DNA of 64,000 nucleotides from Calliopum simillimum (taxonomy: Eukaryota; Arthropoda; Insecta; Diptera; Lauxaniidae). Below are positions 43,234-55,435 of the stretch, piece by piece; positions within the stretch are counted from its first letter, which is position 1; each line of letters starts with the position of its first letter. Below the pieces are notes generated by a model. That model saw nothing but the letters and a program-made list of their open reading frames with translations, was not told the DNA's origin and made no database searches. Location of the stretch: NCBI GenBank assembly GCA_951812925.1, contig OX638370.1:26589964-26653963 (forward strand). The letters are read 5' to 3'. The position numbers were made by a program, and so were the translations under genes.

Positions 43234-43839
43234 TGGCAACCGGAATTAACGCCAAAGAAAAAAGCGCAAAAAATTTTATTTCAGAATATGGCCAAAAAAG
43301 TTTTCATACAAATTCGGGAGTTCTTTTGATTTAGTTGAAAATACAGCCAAAAAGTTATTTCCTATTAATTTTTTGAGTTTATTTGCAAGAAATTGTGTTG
43401 CTTTGTTTTCTACACAGTAAAAATTTTAGTTTAATATATACAATATATATTGTATAGTATGCCGTGCAATTCTCTTTTCAGTAGTAGAGAAAAACAAGGC
43501 ATCTTACGAAAAAAGTGCATATGGTAAAAAATGCTTAGGATCATTTAAGAAATACGTGCGATTTTTTTCAGAATTTTCTGAGACATTTTATAATTTTTTC
43601 AAAAATTGGTCTGAAAAAAAATTATTTATTCAATTCCAAATAATTCCAAAAAAATTTACACGTATTTCTTAGATGATTCTAACCATTTTATGCTATAAAC
43701 ACTTTATCCGTACGATGCCTTGTTTTGCTCTACTAATGAAAACGACTTGCAGGGGATCATCACTATATTGTTAATAACATTTGAACCAATATCGATTACC
43801 ACAATTTGGTGGTTTCTCATGTGAAATTTGTTAAATTTT

Positions 43840-44222
43840 TTACTTTTTTTTTAAATAAAACAAAAAACCACCTCATCCGTGACAATGTTCCACTGTAACG
43901 CTGAACATTGCCGTGACCAGGATTCGAACCTGGGTTACTACGGCCACAACGTAGAGTCCTAACCACTAGACGATCACGGCTATTGAGGTGTTGTATGCAA
44001 CATTCTTCATAGATAAATTTAAATCAATTCCAATGAAGAAATTAGACAAGAAAAGCTACAAAAAAGTGAAAGGTGGAGCTGTACACATTAAGTGAAGCAT
44101 TAAAATCGACAAACAAAGAGTTACTCAAACGCTATAGAAAGGTTTGAACAGCAAAAAAAATACATAAGGTAGCACTAACAATATTATGATTGAGAAATAT
44201 AATTTTTTGTGCGGCTTACGTG
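43840..44222 (-). repeat. segmental duplication carrying tRNA-His, copy 2
   Basis: Inverted counterpart of 37339-37725, about 380 bp, with point differences and small indels. Its edges coincide with the break in the foldback element. Confidence 0.8.
43909..43980 (-). tRNA. tRNA-His (GTG), copy 3
   Basis: Differs from copies 1 and 2 by one base (C to T at position 26, between D arm and anticodon arm), which should be tolerated. Anticodon at 43947-43945. The leader CACCTCAATA and the trailer with hairpin and TGAGGTGG then T-run are intact. Confidence 0.93.
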
Positions 44223-44752
44223 TGAATTTTTTCAGATTTTTCTGAGACATTTTAAAATTTTGCAAAAATTGTTAAAAAAAAAAAAAAAAAAATATGTTCC
44301 AAAAAATTCCAAAAAAAAATCTCGCGTTTTTCTTACACGATTTTGAGCAATTTTTGCCATATTTACTTTTTTCCTAAGATACCTTGATTTTCTCTAGTTT
44401 GCAAAAACATTTGCACGGCATCACTATATTGTAAATAACTTTTGAACCAATATATGCAGATTACCCCAATTTTTTCTGTGATATAGCTCCTAAACATGTG
44501 GAGAGTGCCCTCATATTTTTTATAATTTTCCCAGAGGCGGAGAAGCTGCTTAAATTGTTATTTATTTATAATAGAGATTTTCAATAATAAATTAAAAATG
44601 TTGGTGGTTCATAAGAAAAATACCATTTTATTTCCAGGTCTATACTAAATACTTTAGAAACAATTTTTTACTAGTTACTAAAAAAATCATTTTTCTTGAA
44701 AGCTTTTTTTACGTTAAAGTTCTAAGGTGGCTGACTTGAGAAATTTTTGGCC

Positions 44753-45705
44753 ATATCATATCATTCAACGTCTTCGACTTGTTATTTGACTCTCTGTGTC
44801 ATCATATTGTCTTTTTGCATAAATATTTATATTTTAAATAAGGTCCACCCCAAATGCCCTTTCACCGATCGCATGCCATGCATGCCAATATAGAGAGCAC
44901 AAATCGTTGTTGATTACAATAATGGCAACCATAACAATGTCGGTCGAGTGGTGCTGCAACTTGTAACGACAAATTGTCTTTGACACAATACCTCGTATAA
45001 AAGAAAAAACGCTTCTGCATTCAGGTACCCGGCTATGTTAAGCAATTCTGTGGCAAAATTCCAGGCAATGTTTCGCATGTTGCGTAGGTGTAGGTGTATA
45101 GAATTTGACAGATGTATCAGAAAATGCATCGCAGGAGAGAATTCTGAGTGCGACGCATATTAATTGGAATTTATGGGTATTATTGGCAAAGGCTTAAAAT
45201 TCAGAAATTCTTGGTTTTTACGTGTAAGTTCTCTAAGTGCCATGGATTGTATAAATTAGTAAAAGCGTTTAAAGAATACTCATGAATAATCTCATCCTTC
45301 TTATAATCGATGCAAATCTTGTGCAAGAGTTGGTGGAAACAAAGACTTTGTGCATTATTGTATAACCAGAAATCAGAGTTTTCGAGTTCTTCTTCCGTTA
45401 TTTTCTATATATTAAACAGCGCTCGCCAGATCCGTACATAACAACAAAGGCAACCACTCTACTGAAGGAAAAGTTGAATTACCTGCAGGATGGTGAAAAA
45501 TGTAATGTTGAAATATCATGGACTTTAAAGTGATTGAAGGAGTAGGTTTCTAAGTTTTAGCATGATGTTTCATGACGATATTAGCTCATGTCCCTTGACC
45601 CTAAAAGAACGTTAAGAGAGAGCATATCCGTTTTGCTTAGCTAATGAATATACATTTACTACGTGTATTTAATGGAGTTGAAAATGCACCCAATGATGAT
45701 GAGAT
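44753..45705. other. unique-looking stretch, no gene seen
   Basis: No recognised feature. The 71-codon minus frame at 44914-45129 has no domain. Confidence 0.4.
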
Positions 45706-46276
45706 AAGCACTAAGGACTGTAATCGCATGCTCGGAGCGAAAATTAAGCAAGATCAGACAAGAGGGTGTGGCACCTCCCATATAAGCAAAAGTTTAAAAA
45801 TACCATTATGAAAGCGTTTTGTCGAAATAATCCAACCAAATTGTATTCAGACTCTTAGAACAGTTAAAGCAAGCTTTGAGCAAAAAGTAGGCCAGATCAG
45901 ACAAGTGGGTGTGGCACCACCCATACAAGCAAAAGCTTCAAAGTGCTATACTGAAAACATTTTTCGATATAATCCAACAAAATTTTACACAAGTAGTAAG
46001 AACAGTAAAGGCAAGCCCTGAGCAAAAACTAGATGAACTCGGATAAGAGGGCGTGTTACCTCCCATATAAGCAAAAGTTTCGAAGTGCTATACAGAAAGT
46101 GTTTTTCAAGATAATCAAACAGAATTACACTCAGACACGAAGAACTATAAGTTCAAGCTCTGAGAAAAAACTAGACAAGCTTGGACAAGAGCTCGTGGGC
46201 CCTCCCGTGCAAGCCAAATTTGTTCAATGTAGAGTATCTTATGTTTGGCCAGGCCAAAGGTAATATCCTCACTAGT
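45706..46276 (+). mobile_element. Helitron-like element, family A, copy 3 (headless)
   Basis: About four diverged 142-bp units (GAGGGTGTGGCACCTCCCAT, GCAAAAGTTT) and the tail TATGTTTGGCCAGGCCAAAG ending CTCACTAGT. The hairpin head and leader are missing. Confidence 0.7.
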
Positions 46277-46289
46277 TTATAAACAGGGT

Positions 46290-46690
46290 GTAAACGTTAT
46301 GCTTGCGAGAGGCGATAGAGGAAGCTTAGGCCAAGTATTTTTTCAGACATTATATCCAAAAATTGCTATGAAAATGTACTACAGAGGATTTAAAAAACTA
46401 ATTATAAAAAGGTATGTTAACAGGATCTACAATTGCCGCAAAGTCAAAAAATAAAAACTAAGAAAAGTTTAAAATTTCAAATTTACAAAATCGTTTTGAG
46501 ACCTACAAATCAATTTCATTGTTAGAAAGCTTTTACTTTGGCTAAAATTTTTTCATAAAAAAGTTTTCTCTTAAGCGTTAGAAGGACGGGGGTAAAGGAG
46601 GAAAAAAATTTTTTATTTGTAAACAATTTAGAAAATCAGCTCTATCACCTCTCAGAAGCTTTGTAACATTATGCATTTCACCTTACGTAA
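46290..46690. mobile_element. foldback family 2, copy 3 (one arm)
   Basis: Shares AATCAGCTCTATCACCTC, CAGAAGCTTTGTAACATTAT and the reduced GTTTTCTCTTAAGCGTTAGA block with the 30.7-31.6 kb element. Strongly diverged. Confidence 0.5.
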
Positions 46691-47092
46691 TCTATCTATG
46701 TATATATTAATACGCGAGACAAAAATTTGTCCTCCTTTTTATACTATTTTAAAAATGGAGTATGACTTTGAATTATACACCATTAGAAAGGTAGTCGTAT
46801 GTAGATGAGCACAAAGTTTAAATTATCTTAATATGTTGTCCTTAAGCCTGCCAAAATTAAATACAAATATACAATAATAGCAACAACAAAATACGCGGTC
46901 ATACATAGCTGAAAAGAGGAAACAAAAAGCAAAGCACTGTTTGTGTTTTTTGTTTTGTTTACGTTTCACATTTGTCATTGTAGCAGGGATGATAAATGTG
47001 CTTTTCTATTTTGTACCAAATAGCAAAAAAGTACTGAGTGTCCAAAAAGCACCAAAATTATTTAATACATTTATGGTCGAATTTTGACCATT
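46691..47092 (+). mobile_element. interspersed repeat family C, copy 3
   Basis: TCTATCTATGTATATATTAA start, then GCGAGACAAAAATTTGTCCT, ATTATACACCATTAGAAAGG, ATACGCGGTCATACATAGCT and a TGGTCGAATTTTGACCA end hairpin. Confidence 0.65.
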
Positions 47093-48152
47093 GGCCGATT
47101 TTAGTAAATCTTAAAGCAAGGCATTTATAATAAAAGTAATTTGTAATTACATTTAATATTTTGATTTATATTGATCTGCAATTGAGAACCACCCACAACA
47201 TAATGGAAAAAAATCATTGCATATTTTAAGGCATAATTAAATGGCCGCTGCATTAATTCCGCAATTGCAATTTTTCTATGGCAACGCTATGAACGCGCGA
47301 ATACAGAAAAAAAAAAAAAATATAAAAATTACTCTTTTATTCGTAAACTTTTTCTTTTTGCATTCATTTATTTTACATTCATTTTTTATCATCGATTTTC
47401 TATTTTTCTCACATTTTTTTTTCGCAAATATTTTTGCGCATCCATTTCTAATTAATTATCCGCTAGGATAAAGTACACATACATATATATTTTAAAACGT
47501 GCATCCACTACATGGTCAATTTGTGTGTGTGTTTGTTTTTCTCCTGCATTTGTTAGTGTAGTTGTTGCTTTGATTTTTTGCATCCTTTTTTTACAGTGGC
47601 AACTTTTGTGCGATATTGATGAGGCGTGGTCTTATGTGGGCGGCTGTTGTTCACTTTAACTGCTACTGCTGCTTCTGATGTCTGTCTCTGTGGCTCAAAT
47701 GCTTCATGATGCGGGCTCTGCTTGCTGTCTATTGTTCATTTTGTGTGTGTGCTATTTACTGTCCATTGCATTGCATTGCGTTGCATGTCCATCGATTGCA
47801 GTTAACGTTCAATTTTCACCTTCACTCTGCCAGTGATATTCCCACATCCCACAGTTTTTGTGCCATTGTAACGTTGCTGGATGGAATTTTTCATTTTTGC
47901 TCCATTAATTTGAGCGAATGAAGTTGGCAGTGATTTGTATTGATTGCGTAGTTAATTTTTTGCTGGCTTGGAGGGTTTCATGCAATTGTTGTTTTAATTT
48001 TTTATTTTTGTTGAATTTTTTTTGTCGTCGTCATGAAAAGAAAGAGTGATACTTACTATTGCAACAGTAGTTGATTTTGGACGTGTGACCAGCACTGATG
48101 GGTGTGAAGGAAAATTTCATGCTGTGCTAACATTTTTGACTATTCAACATGC
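47093..48152. other. unique-looking stretch with simple runs
   Basis: GTGTGTGT and TTTTT-rich DNA. Short frames at 47241-47471 and 47706-47921 have no domains. Probably intergenic or intronic. Confidence 0.4.
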
Positions 48153-48405
48153 AAGGTGGGGGCAAAAGTAATGGTATAATGTGCATTTGCCATACTAATA
48201 AAACTTATTTACTATCTGCCTACAACATGTGTTTTGTAAGTATAATGACATTTCAAGCTAATTGCAAAAATTATGAGACATTCAAACTATGCTATTACTT
48301 TTTCCTCACCTTGTGTGTATCAAGAAGTGAACTACAGCTCAATATTATCCAGCAACAGATTGGAATAAATTACCTTTGTGTGGAGTTAAGATACCATTAC
48401 TTCAA
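48153..48405. mobile_element. Tc1/mariner-type MITE, probable
   Basis: The left end AAGGTGGGGGCAAAAGTAAT then GGTATAATGTGCATTTGCC matches the family. The right end ATACCATTACTTCAATGG is a weak mirror. Confidence 0.5.
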
Positions 48406-49051
48406 TGGATGATAACTCAAAAAATAAGAATCTAATTGGAACAAATCAGAAGGTAAGGTTTAATGAGGAACTAATTTCAATTCCATTAACAAAAATTAAT
48501 AACAATGATTATCCGAAATTGACTCCGAAACTCTGCACCGCACTATCGATTTTTCTGTTTAAAAATGTTAGTCGCATTAAACACAGGAGTGATAAATGAA
48601 TAAATTTATATGCATTCAATCAAATCAAGTAAGATGAAATCAACTCAAAGTGAAAATGGACGGTGCTACACCCCAAAAATAAATTCGTCATATCTCCGAA
48701 ACTATTAGACGCAGATAGATAAGATTCGGTATGTTTGAAACAGGCACAGAGAGAAATAACATCCACTGAAATAGTGGGCGGTGACTTTTGACTTTTATAG
48801 AAAGCTATTTTTGATTCGTTTGCATCGGAATTTGTCAAGATGGTATATTGACCAAAAATACATCGATTAATCGCAAAGTAAAATTGTCTATTTTCAATCA
48901 TTTTTTAAACTATGAAAATAAATGTTATCAGGAGTATAGTAAGTGCTGTCCAAAAATGTTATTTACCACTTCCCCACACCGCTCCAATAGTTTTAATGGG
49001 ATGGTTGAAAAATAGCTTGTCAATAGACCTTTCTTTAAAAAATTATTTAAA
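48406..49051. other. stretch with one degenerate Helitron-like unit
   Basis: 48655-48790 (GGACGGTGCTACACCCCAAA, CATATCTCCGAAACTATTAG, GTGGGCGGTGAC) is a single unit related to the array at 13.67-14.0 kb. The rest has no recognised content. Confidence 0.45.
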
Positions 49052-49936
49052 ACTAGAGTTAGCCTTGTGGCCGAAATTCGACCATTTCGATTTGACCATA
49101 AAATAAAGGAAAAAGTTTTTATACCCTTCCTTGGCCGATAAAACACAAAAAGTTTTGAATATTCTTCCTTAGGATTCGGGCTATCTGCATCGGTGCAACA
49201 GCTAAGTTGCAATCTCGTACTTTCCATTTAGAGGCGTGTAGCTCCGACTAAAGAGCAAACAGTTTTTGATATCTTTCTATACCAAAATTCATAAAAATCA
49301 ATCATGCTATCGTGCTATAAAGTGCCAACTCTATATCTATACCAAATTTTATAAAAATCGTATGCAGTATTTTCGCCGTGAGAGCGTTTTTTCATTTAGG
49401 GGCGTGGCACTGCCCACTGAAAAGAAAATGGTCATGTTATCGTTCCTAAGTGCCAATCCTATCTACATACCAAATTTCGTTGAAACCGATGCAGCGGCTT
49501 AGCCGTGAGAGCGTTTTTTCATTTAGGGGCGTGGCTCTGCCCACTGAAAAGGTAATGGTCATGTTATCGTTCATAAGTGCCAATCCTATCTCCGTACCAA
49601 ATTTCGTTGTAACCGATACAGCGGTTTAGCTGTGAGAGCGTTTTTTCAATTTAGGGGCGTGGCTCCTCCCACTGAAAAACATAATGCTCATATAATCGTT
49701 TCTTAGTGCTAACCCTATCTTCATACCAAATTTCGTTAAAATCGATGCAGCGGTTTAGCTGTGATAGCGTTTTTTCAATTTAGGGACGTGGCACCGCCCA
49801 CTTTAAAAAAAAATATAGTCCTATGCACTGCTCCTCCTCACAACCTTTCTAACAAAAAAAAAATCAAGCAAATCGGTTAAGATTTAGGTATAGAAACAGG
49901 GACCTAACCGATTTCGTTTGCCTATTTATATGTAGA
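49052..49936 (-). mobile_element. Helitron-like element, family B, copy 2
   Basis: Inverted relative of 17955-18708: ACTAGAGTTAGCCTTGTGGC at the left (CTAGT end), four to five 115-130-bp units (TTTAGGGGCGTGGCTCTGCC, GCCGTGAGAGCGTTTTTT), and the head ending at CCTATTTATATGTAGA (49921-49936). Confidence 0.75.
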
Positions 49937-50060
49937 TATAAATATAACAATGACAACCAAAAAAATTAATGATAGGGTTATTTAGCCAAAGGTTCAAACA
50001 ATCATTTGTAATTCAAAAATCAATGTCAATAACTGATAGGCACAGGTATGAGTCAAAGTT

Positions 50061-50266
50061 AGTGTTCGATTAATCGAACGTTAGCCGTTAGCCCATACCA
50101 CAAGATCACATACAAATACGACCAAACGTGGTTGGTGAATCCGTCAGCCGAAGGATATTCAACTTTCGTCTGTTAGATCATAGGGTATTTACCAACCATG
50201 ATTGGTCGTATTTAAATGGGATCTTGTGGTATGGGCTAACGGCCAACGTTCGATTAATCGAACACT
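50061..50266. mobile_element. MITE with about 47-bp TIRs and nested palindrome
   Basis: Ends AGTGTTCGATTAATCGAACG mirrored at 50247-50266; the inverted similarity continues through GCCCATACCACAAGATC. Each end contains a perfect palindrome GTTCGATTAATCGAAC. The interior has an imperfect TACGACCAAACGTGGTTGGT pair. The 82-codon frame at 50128-50376 is not coding. Confidence 0.8.
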
Positions 50267-51507
50267 TGATTTTTCGTCATGACGGTAAAACGAGTGGAGG
50301 TAAAAGTTTTTTGATGACGAATTTGGATTCAGGGGGTGCCAATAAATCTAAAAATATACTTTATATCATAAAATAATTTTTGCAGCGTGGCCGAAAATGG
50401 GTTCTGAACATTTTTTGACATTTCGAATTTTTCTTTTCCAGAATTTTTTGACTTCTCCAAGATATCCTAAGTGTGATCATTAAATGTCACAATTGCAATG
50501 TTTTATTGTATTACTACTGATTTCAGCAACAAGCATGAAAGTACACAATTATAAATTTGAATTGTAAAGAAGAAAATCTCTTCCTCATCATCGGCAAAAT
50601 TTATGCGTTTCAATTAACTCTCTCACAAGTGCAAGAAGAGCTACGGATAACAAAGTTCTTTCTTCAAATGCTTGCAACAGCAACTTGCTATGCTTTTTGA
50701 AATAAATGCTGCTATTTATTAGCATTTTAATCAACAGCTGCAGCAGCATTTTATCAAAAGCGCTGTAAAACTGTTGCACTATTAATTATTTGCATACATT
50801 AAGGCGCTAAAGCAAAAAAAAAAAACCTGCTGCTGCAACTGATGTATTGTTTTTGTTGTTATTGTTTATAACGACGTTGTAACAGGTTGTTGCAAATGGA
50901 TTGTTGTTGTTGTTGTTGGTGGTGGCTCAAAAAAGTGTTGGTAGCAATTATTATGCAGCAGCAGCATCTTTGCCTATGGTTCTTCACACTGTTTTACTTG
51001 TATTTGTATTTGTTGCATACTTTTAGTTGAATAAACGCCTGTATTTATGCAATAAAATGCAATTTTTCCCATAAATTTGCAAGAACTTTTTTTGGTTTAA
51101 GCTATTTTTACTTTTTGACTAACTTTTTGCTACTTCTTTAGCATTTATAAAAACCACAACTATTTTTAATGTGAAATTTCGTCACTGACAGCGCAAGATG
51201 GCGTTAGTGTTAATTGCGTGAATTTTGTTAAACACTCTTTTTTTTAAGATTTTGATATGAATTTCTTTTTAGAGTGCACATATATGATATTTATAATTTC
51301 ATTTTATATCCTTATTTGTAAAAATTTCATCTAAATAAAAGACTTTCGTGCAATGAAATTCTATAAACTACAAAAAAGATAAGTTTAACTTTGTTAAGTT
51401 TCACTTTTATCTCAGAAGGAAAAACAGCATGAGTTCAATGCTTATAAGGGAAATTTATACTGCTTTGCCATGTGATCAATCGAATTTTTACTGTAACTTG
51501 AATTGCT
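50267..51507. other. unique-looking stretch with CAG/CTG and GTT runs
   Basis: No gene recognised. Runs at 50740-50750 (GCAGCAGC), 50903-50920 (TTGTTGTTG) and 50953-50965 (CAGCAGCAG). Confidence 0.4.
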
Positions 51508-51905
51508 CAGTGGTCAAAATTCGACCACAAATGTATTAAATATTTTTGGTACTTTTTAGACAATTTTAGTACTATTCTTTGCTATTTGGTACGAAATAGA
51601 AAAACACATTTATCATCCCTGGCATAATTCAAGCGAAATATATGTAAAACAAAAAACATGAAATCAGTGCTTTGTTTTTTGTTTTTCTCTTTGTGCTTTA
51701 TCCTTTTTTCAGTTCTGTGTGACCGTTTTTGTTGTTGTTAATATTGAAAAAATTGTTTTTAATTTTACCTGAGTCAACTAATTAATTTCAACTTTGTGCA
51801 CATCTACATGCAAATACCTTTCTAATGGTGTATAATTTAAAGTCGTACTCCATTTCTAACATGGTAAAAAAAGATGGACAAGTTTTTTCTTGCATATTAA
51901 TATAG
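51508..51905 (-). mobile_element. interspersed repeat family C, copy 4
   Basis: Inverted copy: TGGTCAAAATTCGACCACAA at the left, GGTGTATAATTTAAAGTCGT and a TATTAATATAGA end at the right. Confidence 0.65.
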
Positions 51906-51914
51906 ACAAGAACC

Positions 51915-52330
51915 GCCGAATGGTCAAAATTCGACCACAAATGTCTTAAATAATTTTGGTTCTTTTTGGACATTTAGTCCTACTTTTTTTGCTACATGGT
52001 ACAAAATAGATAAGCTCATTTATCATCCCTGCTACAATGACAAATTTGAAATGTGAACAAATCAAAAATCATGAAATCAGTGCTATGTTTTTTGTCTTTC
52101 TCTTTGTGCTTTATCCTTTTTTCAGTTCTGTGTGACTGTGTGTTTTGTTCTTGTTAATATTGAAAAATTTGTTTTTAATTTTTCCTGGGTTAAAGTCAAA
52201 ATATTTAAATAATTTTAACTTTGTGCACATCAACACACAAATACCTTTCTGATAGTGTATAAGTCAAAGTCGTGCTCCATTTCTAACATACTAAAAAAAT
52301 GAGGACAAATTTTTGTCTTGCGTATAAATG
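51915..52330 (-). mobile_element. interspersed repeat family C, copy 5
   Basis: Second inverted copy, head-to-tail with copy 4 and only about 10 bp away (AATGGTCAAAATTCGACCAC at the left, GACAAATTTTTGTCTTGCGT at the right). Confidence 0.65.
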
Positions 52331-55119
52331 TATATATTCTTTATTTTTTATATGCTGCGAAACCACAAAGATATTGTCACAATCAAAAATCAAAAGACGT
52401 TATGCACTGAAAACAAAGGGATAGTTTAAAATATCATCAATGTTGAAAAAGTCGAATGCCCGTTCAATAGCTAACCAGATGTCGCATTTGTATGAATGTA
52501 TTCTACTTTTACTCTTAGGAGGAGCATAGGGCCAAAGATGTCGCTGTTGGAGGGTTAATATTTTAACCAGCACCTACTATTTTGTGCCCTTTCTCTGAAC
52601 ATATCTACCCCCTAGCTCTGCACATTATGGGAGCTCCTCTGCCAAAACAATATTTTCATTAAATTTTTCGCACGCTTACAAAGCTTCTTCACTTTAGAGT
52701 GCCCCTGATGGAGTAGAATGCAACATCAACCTCCGTTATTTTTCCTACTCAACAAACTTACTCTCAAAATTCACTCCTAAAGGGGCCTCCCCTGCAAAAA
52801 TTACTTGAAAAACACCTGAAATAAATTTACTACTACACGAACTTAAACTCAGCCCAAGTGTCGCACAGTGAACAGTGGAGGCCCAAACTCGAAATATCGT
52901 GGAGGGAAAATTTACAAAACAGCATAACTCAACAGCCATTCACCCGATTTTTATGATAGTGATATTTATTTTTATGAAATTCCTACGGCTTTGTCCAGGA
53001 CAAAAAAAAAATTTAATAACTCGGGAACCATAAACCCGATCTGTTTGATTTTTTTAATGGGTACATATGTTGCTCGGTGAGGTTTTGTGGCATTTATTTT
53101 TTCAAAATTCTATCGGTTTCGTCCGGAATAATAAAAAACCATCATTGAAATCTTTCTAAAATTTTGATGTAAAAAAAACACCTTTGGTCCAGTATCGCCC
53201 TAGAGGGGTAATATGTAAAACCTGCATTCCTTCATTTTATGACGTTCAATTAAATAATCCGTGAGCCAAAAAATCTCGTAAATGGTATTATGTTATGTGG
53301 CGTCTCATCGAGGTAAAATTTGAAAAATGGTGAGGATGCTCGATAAAAAGTCCCATAGCTGCCCAGGTGTTACCTTAATAGCGATAAACACCTATTAATT
53401 TTTCCCCCTTAATACATTCCTTGAACAGTCTTATCCTCTATTTGAACTCCTTAATGAAGTACAACTGCAAAAATGTTTTAATTAAGTTTTTCGCCGCTTC
53501 AAGGGTGGAGAAGAATATACAGTTGAAAAATATAAAAATATTGCCGAATCAAAAAACTTCAGAGAAAAATGTTGAAAAAGTCAATGAACACAAAAAAAAA
53601 AAAAAAAAATAAATTCCGAAGGCCAAAACTATTGAAAATGTGAAAGAACCATAGAATATAGATTTATGATCTTTATAGATCGTCAAAAAATGTTGATAAG
53701 GAGAAATATGGTCTAAAAGCCGAAAAAAAGGAGAAAAATAAATTTGAAAAATATGGATATAATCGCAAAATGTTCATAAACCCGAGAAAAGAATATAGAA
53801 AAAATCCAAAAATAATTATCGAAAAATATGTGCAAAGATGGCGAACTAGGTATCGAGAATTTTTCCTGAAAATGAGTAATGAAGTCGGCGGTATTGTTCT
53901 CGGTGAGATCTACGATCTGGCAAAACCAGATTTGCTCTAGGACTTTGTAGTTCCTTAGAAAAACACTTTGAAAACTAAAAATTTAAATTTGCTCCAGTGA
54001 AAAATGAAAAATTTGCCATCTTTGCACAGAAGTAATAACGAAAATTCTCGATGAATGAACCACACGTTTAAAAGTCAACTTTCAACTTTGATTTTTTTCT
54101 AAAATGACCAAACAGACCAAAAATTACCACACCAACACTTTTCACATTTCGAATAATCAACTTTTTAATGTCAAAGTCATAAGAGAATTTGCCTTCATTT
54201 GCGAAATGCACTTAAATGGCAATTTTTATGTCACTTACGTTAACGTAAGCCTGTTTGACCTTACGTTGCTGCGTTGCGTTGCGTTCACGTTTTTACTGCT
54301 GGGTTTTGTCAGTGACAGGCGCGCAGCAAATAACAGATGGTGTTGGTTAGTTGTGTTTTCCTTTGGCTTTAGCGTGTCCTTCTCCACTAAAATCTCGCTC
54401 ATTAGTTCCGTTCACACACACGTACGCCCCGAGTAGCTTAAATAATTTATTTATTTATTTTTACACTTCAACTTTAAGACCCGCCATTTTTCTTCATTGA
54501 AGCATCAAGATTCATTCGTGAAAATTACAAAACATAAATTCCACGCGGATTTTCATGAGAAATTATGTTCGGGGGCCGCACTTACCTGTGTGTAGGTGGG
54601 AGTGGGGTTGAGGAGTCGAAGGTGGAAGCGCATGGGCAATGGTTGCCCACCATGCCAGAGCTCTGAATAATGTCAAGCGGTTGTGGATGGATGTGCTGTG
54701 GTGTAGGTCATGGAGTTGGGTGTTTGCCTGGTTGTGTGTGTGTTTTTTTTTGTCCGGATGCTTTGCTTCATTGCTGCTGCTGCTGCTGCACTACTTTTTC
54801 AATTTCCGCTTCATTTACTTGCGCACCATTTAACGGTTCATAAATGTGTCAATTTGGAGCACAAATAAAATATTTATTTTTCGTTTCAAGTACCTCAAGT
54901 GTTGCTGTACGAAAATCACACCTTATTAAATTTGTAATGGGCTTGGACCTGATTTAGCTGTTTGCCTTTGTGTATTTGTGCTTATGATTTACAATGTGTA
55001 CCAGGTGTTGCGAGTTTTGATAGGTTTGATTGTGTTGGGTACAATATTAATAAAAAAATTACTTTGTATTGTTGGAGTATTTTATTATGTACTTTTTTTT
55101 AAGAAAATTAATCGCATTA
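52331..55119. other. long stretch without recognised genes
   Basis: 52.4-53.4 kb is of mixed composition with no domain found. 53.4-54.0 kb is A-rich. 54.1-54.85 kb has CTG runs (54772-54790) and TGTGTGTG. Short frames (63-110 codons) on both strands show no family features. Confidence 0.4.
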
Positions 55120-55435
55120 AGGTAGGTGGGACAAAAGTAATGTCATAATTGGAATGTGCTACAATTTTTGCATATAGCATCATATTTGACATTTAAGGTG
55201 TAGGCAAAAGACAATAAGCCAACTAATTTGTCACCAGATGTTTTGTTGGCAACAATTCAAAACGACGTAAAATGATCACAAATGTACTGAGTTGATGTAG
55301 GCGGTAATTTGATCAAAATAATTTTTTCAACTTATTGTCGTCATCAATTTTACATTTTCAAGTGATTTTTCTGTAAAAACAGAGTCTGATTTTTTTTTAT
55401 AGCTAACAAAACTGATTGTCCGCCATCTATGTTTT
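55120..55435 (+). mobile_element. Tc1/mariner-type copy with transposase tail remnant
   Basis: The left end AGGTAGGTGGGACAAAAGTA then ATGTCATAATTGGAATGTG follows a TA. The text CACCAGATGTTTTGTTGGCA then ACAATTCAAAACGACG corresponds to the PDVL.ATIQN helix of the transposase tail at 21.7 kb. Stops and indels have destroyed it. Confidence 0.55.

Larger units (their letters stand above)
43462..44752. mobile_element. foldback family 1, copy interrupted by tRNA-His block
   Basis: Left part 43462-43840 (AACAAGGCATCTTACGAAAA, AACCAATATCGATTACCAC) and right part 44223-44752 (CGGCATCACTATATTGTAAA, GGCGGAGAAGCTGCTTAAAT, AAGGTGGCTGACTTGAG) belong to the 38.2-39.2 kb family. The tRNA-His duplication lies between them. 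Confidence 0.65.

Noticed and set aside
46033..46263. 76-codon frame resembling those at 24094 and 61506
   Set aside because: The resemblance comes from the 142-bp Helitron-like unit.
54104..54436. 110-codon plus-strand frame
   Set aside because: No recognisable motif, and its hydrophobic end is driven by TTT/GTT-rich DNA.
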